From Ecdyonurus torrentis (lineage: Eukaryota > Arthropoda > Insecta > Ephemeroptera > Heptageniidae), in contig OX439129.1 in NCBI GenBank assembly GCA_949318235.1, forward strand, positions 20,725,066 through 20,789,065: 64,000 nt of DNA. The letters are read 5' to 3'. This document shows positions 54,374 to 64,000 of the stretch, piece after piece. The number at the start of each line of letters is the position of its first letter. The stretch's first letter is position 1. The notes under the pieces were generated by a model. The model searched no databases and had not been told where the DNA came from. It was given only the letters and a program-made list of their open reading frames with translations. The translations under genes and the position numbers were made by a program.

Positions 54374-55865
54374 ATGTGCAACTTTGAGACGCCGCCTTGG
54401 AACTTCTCGTGGGTTGTACATGGTAACCTGTGCGCAATGTCATGTCCAAATTCCGAAGCTCAATTGCGCTACCTGCGAGGTACTGCAGACGTGACCCATA
54501 TAGTGACCTTGTCCCGTGACTTCCAGCCACCTGCCTCGTGTTTTCACGAGCTCCAGCGCACTTTGATCGATGTACAGGAGTTTGAACCACCTACACTCCA
54601 GCAAATTCAGCATTTTATTGAAATATGTGAGCGTGCTAGAGAATATAAACAGGTACATTGTATAAAACGTTAAAAAAAGTCCCCTTTTTCTCTGTATATA
54701 ATTGAATTTTAACCATCCTGCCCAAAAGTTAAAAAATAATAGTGATATTGCAATATCAAGACTACGAGAAAATTTAGAGGTGAATTTTATTTCATATATT
54801 ATTCTAAATGCAAGGTAATGGTTCTGAATCGATTGATATATGCAATAAATTTCTAATTTTTGAGTTCATGTAGTAATTATAATAAATTTTTTAAAATAAA
54901 AAAATGACTTCATTTTTGGCGGCAACTTATGCATGTGCGGGAATAGGAAAAATGGTGCCGCCGACGGTATAACGTCATCACTTCGCGATTTTTACTTTTT
55001 TTTTTTTTTTAATAATCAAGGAATGCAAAAAATATAAACTCGTAAATCTTTCGATTCAGGGTAATTATATGTACTCTCTTAGAATAATGCAATAATTAAA
55101 ATTATATACCTCCTACTTTTTTTTTTATTTATTTTGTTTAAATTTTTTTAGTCTTCCTCATTGTTTTTGGTAAAGAAATATTAAACTTTCAAGCTTTTCG
55201 GTTTGCTGCTTTTTTCTTTTTTTTTTTTTTTATTGTATCACATTATTTAATTATTATATAATGTAATATGAATATGTATGTATATTTTATACTATATAGA
55301 GGTTTCAAGTTCCAATTTCCTCTAGCATCCCCGCACCGTGTGTCTTATATACTTTGATATAATTATGTCATTTAATTGAAAGTAAATATGTATATGATAA
55401 AGAGACTAAGATAAAAATTTAAGGACATTTCAATGACTCAATAATAACAGAAAATACCAGGTAAAAATTAATTTTGAAATTATTATAAGAATTTGAAGTT
55501 TATTGTAGAAAAAAAAAGATAGAATAAATGCGCATTTGCAATCGTTGGTTATAGTTCACCGCAGTTCCTTATTTTCATGCAGCCATAAATAAGATTTAAA
55601 ATAAATATATAATTATTTTATTCTTAAGATAATAATCTGATGATAAGAATATGTCCTGTAATTTCTACAGGTTGTTGGTGTTCACTGTCGTATGGGACGA
55701 GGTCGGACAGGCGTGATGTGCGCTTGCTACCTGGTGAAGTTCTGTGATCAGTCTCCTCAGCAGGCTGTGACCAACGTGCGGTTGATGCGACCAGGCAGTG
55801 TGGAAACTTACTCTCAAGAGCGAGCGGTCACTCAATATCACGACTACCTCAGATCTTCAATGTGA
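54374..55865 (+). CDS. DUSP23: Atypical dual-specificity phosphatase 23 (VHZ-like)
   Basis: Small single-domain phosphatase of the cysteine-dependent DUSP class, which removes phosphate from tyrosine and serine/threonine. Two exons, 54374-54652 and 55671-55865, join in phase 0 across a GT-AG intron of about 1 kb; 157 residues, near the 150 of the human enzyme. The N-terminus PPWNFSWVVHGNL matches the family's PPNFSWV-type opening. The catalytic P-loop HCRMGRGRT lies at residues 98-106, with Cys99 the nucleophile and Arg105 binding phosphate. The downstream LMRPGSVETYSQERAV segment matches the family. By my alignment the usual general-acid Asp of the PDF motif is Glu69 in QEFEPP. The intron contains a palindromic MITE. 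The start is the ATG immediately before the conserved region; no nearer in-frame ATG upstream is seen. Confidence 0.93.
54751..55163. mobile_element. Palindromic MITE family C, copy 3, in DUSP23 intron
   Basis: Left CAATATCAAGACTA and right TAGTCTTCCTCATTG. Inner blocks TTTTTGAGTTCATG, GAATCGATTGATATA and their inverses match the copies at 12425 and 25100. The centre reads CTTATGCATGTGCGGGAATA and is bracketed by GGCGGCAACTT and AATGGTGCCGCCGAC. Diverged and enlarged by T-runs. Confidence 0.7.
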
Positions 55866-55935
55866 AAGTTTACAAACTTCACACATTATACTTGTGTTAT
55901 TTATGTTATTAACTTTCCTGTAAATGCTATACAAT

Positions 55936-55941
55936 ATTAAA
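55936..55941 (+). terminator. DUSP23 poly(A) signal
   Basis: ATTAAA 70 bases after the stop codon, the only good hexamer close to the gene end. Confidence 0.55.
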
Positions 55942-56089
55942 ACATTTAACTTGAAATGAAATGTATAGTGTTTTCAAGGTAGCTACATAGTACTACATAC
56001 CTATATGCCTATATACCTATGCTTATATATGCCTATATACCTTTTCGCCACACATATATAGGGGTGAAAATTATTATATCAAAAAATAT

Positions 56090-57955
56090 TATTTCCAACT
56101 AATCCACCTGCGATTTGTGAAGTTCATTACAGCCATAACGAGTGTATGAAACATACAGTAAATGTAACGCTGTTAGCTCGCTCTCCGTTGTCTCTGTCAA
56201 TTTATCAGAGTTTATGAATGTCTCCTTCCACCAACTGCCTCGGGCAGCGGTATCACGATATTTTCGCGGATCGAGGTCTGCTATTTCGCCCATCTCGGTT
56301 CGCTGAACTGTCTCATACTTCCTAAGTGTAGACCCGGGGTCTTTAACACCTATCGTATAAGTTTAGTGCGTGAGATATGATTTGCCCTTAGTACCCAATA
56401 TATGTCTCATGTCAGTCTCAAACTCTACGTTCTATGCAATGTTATTGCGGGGAGCAACCTCTACCATAGTAACCCCTGCCTTGGCCAAGTTAAGATGGGT
56501 GGGAAGCCGGGTGAACATCAAAGTCTGCAGACAATTACGGTATACCGCGTTCATCCCAATCAAAGGTCATTGATCAGATAACCTCTGTTAATTTTTATGG
56601 AATCCTAGACCGAGGCCGTCCACTTCGAATAAGGGTGCCGGTCAGATTTTTCCCTAGTGCTTTGAACTTTTATTTATTATTATTACTTTTCTTTTTTTTT
56701 TTACATAGAGAAAACTTAATCACATGAATCCATCGCAAATGTTATTAGCAAGAGTCATAGCACGGCTTTATGTAATTAAAAGAATAGCATTTTACCGATG
56801 AGTATATAATATTACTAGACTTTCTCTTCCTCGTATATTTATTATTATTATTTAGTTAATTTATGTTAATTTCATCAGAAAACATTTTTTGCACCGCAAC
56901 TCTATAATAATAGAGGTTACTGCGCGAGAAAAGTCTATAGACAGATAAGCCCGGGTCGCCCCTAATCTCCTATATCCCTTAGCATGCACCTAGTTTTGAG
57001 AAAATTACTGTTCTGAGGACGTAAATATCTACATGAAGACGCATTTTTACGTGTTTTATTATAGAAAATGTTATAAAATTTTTACCACCGATAAACGTGC
57101 GGACTCATATATGACCAACAAAAAACAATAACAATAACAACAATAAATAACAATTTCAACATTATTTTTATTATTTTAATTATATTTATTAATATTAAGT
57201 ATTTATATGCATATGTGCACTTCAACATAATATTTTTGGGTGCAGCATCAAAGAACACAAAATAAAAAATATATCAGAAAAAGCAGTTATCATATAGATA
57301 TAATTTTATAGATATATATCTCAAATCTAATATAAAGCTTTTCATGCACGCAGACAAAAATAAATACGTATTATGCCATAGCTCTTTTTCATGTAAGTAT
57401 AATGGAGTAAAATGTAATTTATATAATGTATTTAAATTGTTAAATACAGCGTAACTTATAATAAGTTATATTCAAAGCAAAAATATTATTTCATAAATAA
57501 ATTATTGCAAAAATTTGTTATGTTCTAAATTTAATTAGCATATTTATGCTATATAGTAACATAAATTTAGCATAAAAATCACGTAATTTATTCTTTTCGT
57601 GTGCCGCGGATAATTTTTTACATCAAAATTATATTTAACTATATTGAATTCAAACACATATTGCGTGTATATAATAAAACCTTTCTGGTTAATTAATGAC
57701 TTGCAAAAATTCAAATCTTAATTGCTATATAGCATCGAGTCGATCGGCATACTCTATATAAGAATACCCAGCATAATTCAACAGAGCCGTACGTACAGAC
57801 TTTTAGAGCGTGGAATGGAATCACACCTATAAAAAAATTTAATGTAATTTTTGCCTAATTAATATGCAAATCAATGCATACTTTACAAAATTATCATATA
57901 ACTATTCCATTATATTTTTATTAATTTATTGTTGGAGTTGCCTCAGAGGATAATG
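56090..57955. mobile_element. Dispersed repeat R, copy 1 (uninterrupted)
   Basis: About 1.87 kb, beginning near TTCCAACTAATCCACC and ending near GGATAATGCACTATG. It matches 61133-63725 in the same orientation and, for its first 700 bp, 59600-60855 in inverse. No transposase or reverse transcriptase is recognised. A 64-codon minus-strand frame (56099-56293) is conserved with the inverted copy but not with the third. The class of element is unknown. This copy preserves the empty sites for insertions found in the other two. Confidence 0.75.
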
Positions 57956-59093
57956 CACTATGTTGAAAGTGCACATTGCGAGGGAGGAGATATTTGCTAT
58001 AGGTATGCGAGTGTTCTTTTTATTAAGGTTTAATTTTGCGAAAACTATATTAGTAAAACGAACATTTTTTTTAGGTCAATTAAAATTGTCATCAATTTTA
58101 AATGTCATTTTTTTTTTTTTTTTTTTTTTTGCTGAATTGTATATACTATTACTATTTATACAAAAATGATTTTACATCATTTGTGTGAGGATGGGAGCGC
58201 GAAGATGTTGTAATTCGCGTTCCTTGCTAATGAAATACTAATTCATATTGTAAACTTAGTTTTGCAGTACAGAATGTGTTGTGCAGCCAATGAAGGTTAT
58301 TTGTTGATTACATAAAAATTTGTATTACCTAAAAACACGTACAAATGTGTATATTCTTACCGTAATTATACTTCCATAATCTGCTCAGATCAGTAGTTTT
58401 CTAATAATAATAATAATAATAATAAAAGGTCCTGCAATGCTAAAAAAAAAAAAAGAAATTAGGGTATATCCTTTGTTATACATTTTTTCCGATACACCTA
58501 TATAATCCGATATGAACTCAGTTATTGAGCGCAGTGCAGCACATACATCAAACATCGTAAAATTATTTAAATTTGACAGTTAAAATAAAATTGAATGCTC
58601 ATGAGTATAAGTTTAGTGGGCAGAAGTAAGGCAGTACACACCGTAAATTATTTAAATTTCGAAATTCAGTGAATTTGTTAATTCCGTTAGAATCAAATTG
58701 AAAACTCAGTACAGTTTTTGTTTTTCCCAATTATCTCAAAAACTGGACTCGCAACCTATTAAACAAGTAACATTATATAGCCGTGTGTTTCTTAATTTTT
58801 AAGCTATAATTTCATGTATAAAAATTTGAAATTAGAAAATTACTAACGTATCACTTGAATAATTTTTGCATCGAGATACGCCCGCGCGCCGCGCTGTGGT
58901 ATTTTTATATTAATTTTGTATTCATTTTTTTTGAGCAAGTTTTTTTTTAACCAATAAGGCATCGTTTATTGCTTCTTTAACCGTCGCAAAAGCGCGACTA
59001 AATATTAAATGTTACAATCTTCCTTATCCTTAGAATTCAAGGAATCCAATAAATATCCTTATTTTCTATGCATCCAACTTATAAGGCATAGAA
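57956..59093. other. AT-rich spacer
   Basis: Poly-T of about 22 at 58109-58130 and an AAT trinucleotide run near 58405. No gene is seen. Confidence 0.5.
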
Positions 59094-59421
59094 AACATGA
59101 AATAACATTTTCTCCTTAATCTTCAAACACAAAATGGGATCTATAAAACTGAAGATAATTTTCACCAGAATAATGTAAATGTAGCCCTACAAGAGAGCGT
59201 AAAATGACTGTAAAGTATGCAATTTGTGTGAATATTTCTGATTATGGCATCAGAAACAGGCAACAACTATTAGTATGCAAATGTTGCATACGGGTTGCAT
59301 AAATTGAAATTATCTTCTCACTGCTACAGTTAAGTTTTGAGACCAATAAATGTTATTTATGTAAGTTCCATCAAGTGTTTTGTGATGTAAATAATAATGT
59401 TTTTATGTTGTCTTTATGCCT
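59094..59421. mobile_element. TTAA-type MITE family B, copy 2
   Basis: Starts AAGGCATAGAAAACATG and ends TGTTGTCTTTATGCC before TTAA. The interior matches 4892-5219 (CACAAAATGGGATCTA, GTAAAGTATGCAATTTG, GGTTGCATAAAT, AGTGTTTTGTGAT). The left flank no longer reads TTAA. Confidence 0.75.
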
Positions 59422-59599
59422 TAAGGCATTTTTAAGCTTTAAGATAAATTAAAAAAATCTGCGAGACAACCCCTAATTTTTATTGTATTTCTTATGAAGT
59501 AGCAAGCAAACTTAACCGCAGATTGTTGTCACAATTTTTCTGCATGATATATATATTACAGTATAATATTACCCCCCCCCCCCAAAAAAAAAAGGTCCA

Positions 59600-60855
59600 T
59601 TATGGACTTTAACCATGATATCTGGTAAATATAAAAGTATTCGTATATATCACAAAGCCGTGCTAATGACTCTTGCTAATAACATTTGCGATGAATTCAT
59701 GAAATGAAGTTTTCTCTAAAAAAAAAAAAAAAAAAAAAAAGTCCAAAGCACAGGGGAAGAATCTGACCGGCACCCTTACTCGAAGTGGACGGCCTCGGTC
59801 TAGGATTCCATAAAAGTTAACAGGTTAACTGTGATACTTGTCCCCTTTGGTATCATCCCGACTATTTGAGTAAAGATGATGTGTGGGAGGGTTCGAGCTC
59901 CCAGGGAGTATCAAAGAAACTAGTTGTTATCCTAGTTTTAATTTAATCAAAAGATAGTGTTATAATAATAAAACTACCTGAGTTTTAGAGTCACACATCA
60001 TCTTTACTCAAATAGTCGGGATGATACCAAAGGGGACAAGTATCAAATGGCGATCCTAATGGTAATCAAAAGATAGTGTTATAATTATTGGTTATTTTAT
60101 GTTTGATCACTGGAAATTTTCATGATGGCATGCATACCATATAGCAACAAAAAAAAAAAAAAAAAAAAAAAAGAACGCCATCATGAAAATTTCCAGTGAT
60201 CAAACATAAAATAACCAATAATTATAACACTATCTTTTGATTAAATTAAAACTAGGATAACAACTAGTTTCTTTGATACTCCCTGGGAGCTCGAACCCTC
60301 CCACACATCATCTTTACTCAAATAGTCGGGATGATACCAAAGGGGACAAGTATCAACTGATCATTGACCTTTGATTGGGATGAACGCGGTATACCGTTAT
60401 TGTTTGCAAACTTGAATGTTCACCCGGCTTCCTATCCACCTTAACCTGGCCTAGGTAGAGGTTACCATGGTGGGTTGCTCCCCGCAATATTGCACAGACT
60501 ACTTAGAGTTTGAGACTGACATGAAACATACATTGGGTACTAAGAGCAAATCATATCTCACGCACTAAACTTATACGATAGGTGTTAAAGACCCCGGGTC
60601 TACACTTAAAAAAGTATGAGACAGTTCAGCGAACCGAGATGGGCGAAATAGCAGACCTCGATCCGCGAAAATATCGTGATACCACTGCCCGAGGCAGTTG
60701 GTGGAAGGAGACTTTCATAAACTCTGATAAATTGACAGAGACAACGGAGGGCGAGCTTACAGCGTTACATTTACTGTATGTTTCATACACTCGTTATGGC
60801 TGTAATGAACTTCACACATTGCCGATGGATTAGTTGGAATAAATTTTTATACATG
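59600..60855. mobile_element. Dispersed repeat R, copy 2 (inverted, interrupted)
   Basis: Inverse of the first 700 bp of copy 1, with a 524-bp foldback element inserted at 59832-60355. Its outer end (GATTAGTTGGAATAAATTTT) faces copy 3 across about 280 bp, creating a long imperfect palindrome. The 83-codon plus-strand frame at 60582-60833 matches the frame in copy 1. Confidence 0.75.
59832..60355. mobile_element. Foldback-type element with TGATAC ends
   Basis: Starts TGATACTTGTCCCCTTTGGT and ends with its inverse, flanked by ACTG on both sides (59828-59831, 60356-60359). An extra inverted end lies at about 59995-60045. The right half (60175-60300) is an almost perfect inverse of 60061-60137 plus 59880-59965, folding around a poly-A centre. 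Non-coding. Copy 1 of repeat R near 56570 shows the unoccupied site. Confidence 0.8.
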
Positions 60856-62303
60856 ATATACTTCTAATGTTGAATTTAGAGCAAGGTTGCATGATGTTGA
60901 GATTTTTTTTTTTTTTTTTTTTTTTTGGCTTGGGTGTGTGAATGTAATTTTTAAAAAGACTCTGAATTTAGTGTTTTTAATATTATGTAGCAGGTGACTG
61001 ACTATTATATTTAATTAGTGTATTTCATTAAGTGACAATACAGCAAGTATATAGAGCCCAAAATTATTTCATCAATAAAACTTCTTATCATCATGAATTA
61101 AACGTGTACCTCGCTCGAAATTCAATTTTAGAAATATATATATATAAATTTATTTCAACTAATCCATGGCAATGTGTGAGGTTCATTACAGCCATATATA
61201 ACGAGTGTATGAATCATACAGTGTAAAGGTAACGCTGTTATAGCTCGCCACCTTCCAATGTCTCCTTCCACCAACTGCCTTATTGGGCAGTGATATCACG
61301 ATATATTCGCCCATCTCGGTTCGATGAACTGTCTCATACTTTTCTAAGTGTAGACCCGTGGTCTTTAACACCTATCCGTACAAGTTTAGTGCGTGAGATA
61401 TGATTTGCTCTTAGTATACCCAATGTATGTTTTATGTTTAATTATGTCAGTCTCAAACTCTATACTTATAGTCTCTGTGCAATATTGCGGGGAGCAACCC
61501 ACCATGGTAACCTCTGACTAGGCCAGGTTAAGGTGGATAGAAAGACGGGTGAACATTCAAGTTTGCGAACAATTACGGTATACCGCGTTCATCCTAATCG
61601 AAAGTCATTGATCAGGTAACCTGTTAATTTTTATGGAATCCTAGACCGAGGCCGTCCACTTCGAGTAAGGGTACCATCAGTCATTCTTTCCCTCGTGCTT
61701 TGAACTTGATTATCATTTTTTTTTTTTTTTTGTTTTTTTTTTACATAGAGAAAAACCTAATTACATGAATTCATTGCAAATTTTATTAGCAAGAGCCATC
61801 ATTTTATTAGCACGCACGACTTTGTGATATTTTAAGAATAGCATTTTACCGATGTGTATGCTACACTTTCTCTTCCTCATATATTTTATATTATTATTAA
61901 TATTTATAGTTAAGTTTATTTTATTTTCGTTAGACAACGCATTTGCTGCACCAGTCTATTACATATAATAGAGAGGTTATACCGTTTTTGAAGCGCGCGA
62001 GAAAAGTCTATAGACAGATTACCCTAATTTCCTATCCTTTAGCATGCACTTAGGATCATGTTTATATAACGTGTGTTTTGAGAAAACTACTGCTCTGAGT
62101 CTGCAGAGGACATAAATATTTACACGAAGACAAATTTTTACGTTTTTTTCAAAGAAAAGTTTTACCACCGATAAACGTGCGGATGCAGATATTCAAAACT
62201 TTAAAATAGTACCGCATGTAAAATAGGCGCTAATTAACAAGTTCACCATTATTTTAAATAATAATATTATAATTATATTGATTATATTTATTAAAATATT
62301 AAG

Positions 62304-62420
62304 GCCTGTAAGCTGCAACCTCTAGTTAAACCTTAGTTATCTTTTTTTAATTGTTGCAACAATCAAAATAACAACTTAACTACGGTTTAACTAGTTAGTT
62401 AGCGTCGCAGCTTACGGGGG
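62304..62420. mobile_element. Small MITE with TAA duplication
   Basis: 117 bp flanked by TAA. Ends GGCCTGTAAGCTGC and GCAGCTTACGGGGG, with inner arms CTAGTTAAACCTTAGTTA and its inverse. A 3-bp TAA duplication would fit PIF/Harbinger elements. The empty site is at about 57195-57199 in copy 1. Confidence 0.7.
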
Positions 62421-62542
62421 TAAGTATACTCATTTACATATGTGCACTTCAACACAATCTTTTTGGGTGCAGCATCAACGAACAATAAATAAAAAATAAA
62501 AAATCAGAAAAAGCATAGCATAATTGCTCTATGCATACAGCT

Positions 62543-63340
62543 CTTGTCAAAAAAGTTCTTCAATGGTTTAATCGTAAACCATTGAATTTTAAGTGGTTAA
62601 CGCATTAAAGTCGAGTGGTTATATAACCATTGATTTTAAATGGTTAACTATTGGTAGTGGTTATTGAATGGTTAACCATTTAAATTTTTAATAGTAACTA
62701 TTCAAGTCCAGTAACCACTGCAAGTGGTTAACTACTGAATGGTTAACTATTATAAGCAACCAACCAATGGTTAACCACTGAATATTTTAACCATTCAGTA
62801 TTTAACCACCTGCAATAGTTAACCACTGAATACTTTAACCATTAGAAGCAAATCGGAAATTGTAATAAAAAAAAATTTTGACACAATTTCCAGTGCGTAC
62901 CTATATGCAAAAAATTTAAAAATGCATAATAATAAATATAGTGTTTTAATATTTAATCTTTTAATAGAGTCAATGAAAAAAAAAAATGCCCAAAAAGTGT
63001 ATTTTTTTTCCAAAGTTACCAACCCGTAAGAAATTTCATTGCGATTTTGGATGTAACTCGATTTTTTTTTTACCCAACTATATAATATATTCTAAATTAA
63101 TTTAAAAGAGCAGCAGTATATATTAATAATACTAAATAACTTAAGTTCTTTCACCTTTCTAATGGGCACCAAGTGGTAACACCAAATATTACAACCATAT
63201 ACAATACAATATAGTAACCATTGAAAATCTAATGGTAACTATTGCAGAGCTGCAATGGTTACTCCAATGGTGTTTCAATTCACCATGTACTATGGTTAAC
63301 CATTGGATTTCACTGTTACCATTAGTCATTTTTTGACAAG
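62543..63340. mobile_element. MITE-like element with GGTTAACC arrays
   Basis: 798 bp, inverted ends CTTGTCAAAAAA and TTTTTTGACAAG. The left 300 bp and right 180 bp are filled with degenerate copies of the palindromic word TGGTTAACCA or its halves. The middle (about 62850-63150) lacks them. No coding capacity. Absent from the matching position in copy 1. Confidence 0.7.
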
Positions 63341-63725
63341 GTAGATAAGTTAATTTTATAGATTTATCTAATATAAAGCTTTTCATGCACACGTAATTTA
63401 TTCTTTTCGTGTGTTGTGGATAATTTTTTACATAAGAATTATATTTAACGGTACTATATTGAATTCAAACACATATATTTATTGCGATTATCTAATAAAA
63501 CCTTTCTGGCTAATTGATGACTTGCAAAAATTCAAATCTTTATAGTATCTAGTCGGCATACTCTTTAAGTTTATCCAGCAAAAAAAAATTAAATGTTATC
63601 TTTGCCTAATTAATATGCAAAATAAAATACAAATCAATGCATATTTGACAAAATTATGATATCATAACTAATATTTAATTATTTTTATAAATTTATTATT
63701 GGAAAGCCTTGGAGAATAATCTATA

Positions 63726-64000
63726 TACTCTTAAAAAATTATATTTTTCATTTAAATTAAAAATTGTTTTTGATGTTCTAGGGAAGGTTTCAGGGTAGAA
63801 TAATCTACATGTTCTCTTATTTATCTATAATCTAAAGTAAATTAATAATTTTGGTAATAAGAAAAATAAAAATATAATTTAAACTTAAAACTCAATTTTT
63901 TCCTCAAAGCTGAAGATTTTGAAAAAAATAAAAAAAAGTTTTGCATTCTGCAAGCTAAAATCTATTTTTATTCAAAGAATGTCTTGGGTAGTTTTTGTGA
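63726..64000. other. AT-rich right edge
   Basis: No gene or repeat boundary recognised. Confidence 0.5.

Larger units (their letters stand above)
61133..63725. mobile_element. Dispersed repeat R, copy 3 (two later insertions)
   Basis: Same orientation as copy 1. Shared blocks include the GTCTCCTTCCACCAACTGCC segment, GGAATCCTAGACCGAGGCCG, ACCGATAAACGTGCGGA and TAATATAAAGCTTTTCATGC. It is longer because of insertions at 62304-62420 and 62543-63340. Its version of the conserved open frame is broken. Confidence 0.75.

Overview
The window is eukaryotic nuclear DNA, very AT-rich by eye and crowded with microsatellites, homopolymers and short inverted-repeat elements. Three spliced protein-coding genes can be rebuilt exon by exon with consistent reading phase and GT-AG introns: SNRPB (spliceosomal SmB, minus strand), NOC2L (nucleolar Noc2, plus strand) and DUSP23 (atypical dual-specificity phosphatase, plus strand). 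The SmB residues resemble arthropod SmB more than vertebrate or nematode SmB. The long AT, AG, TG and GGGA tracts would suit a crustacean or similar repeat-laden arthropod, but the species cannot be fixed from sequence alone.

Layout. Bases 1-35,500 form a gene desert in which I find no convincing coding exon. It holds miniature inverted-repeat transposable elements (MITEs), LINE 3' tails, SINE-like fragments and simple repeats. Set in it are small, less AT-rich islands (about 2.4, 11.2, 13.9, 15.7, 20.5, 22.4, 23.7, 24.1, 27.1, 28.8 and 31.9 kb) with CACGTG E-boxes and TGCA-rich words. At three islands CACGTG occurs as pairs or triplets with a 17-18 bp start-to-start spacing. A TATA/CRE sequence at 11.2 kb, followed by a good splice donor, may be the first exon of an unseen transcript. 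Bases 35,632-40,236 are SNRPB. It is head-to-head with NOC2L (40,512-48,459), with 275 bp between the start codons, so the two ribosome and splicing housekeeping genes probably share a bidirectional promoter. Their introns carry several MITEs and a purine tract that could form G-quadruplexes.

Bases about 49,690-53,660, between NOC2L and DUSP23, are a sharply different island. It is CpG- and GC-rich, has no recognisable protein, and is studded with short perfect hairpins whose stems differ. Most of their loops read GNA (GCA, GAA, GGA, GTA) on one strand or the other. It also contains a four-unit tandem repeat of about 128 bp and a three-unit tandem repeat of about 221 bp, each copy of the latter carrying TATAAAA. 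This is the strongest candidate for something undescribed.

Bases 54,374-55,865 are the two-exon DUSP23 gene. From 56.1 kb to 63.7 kb lie three copies of one dispersed repeat, two direct and one inverted. Later transposon insertions into these copies can be dated and bounded because a sister copy retains the empty site.
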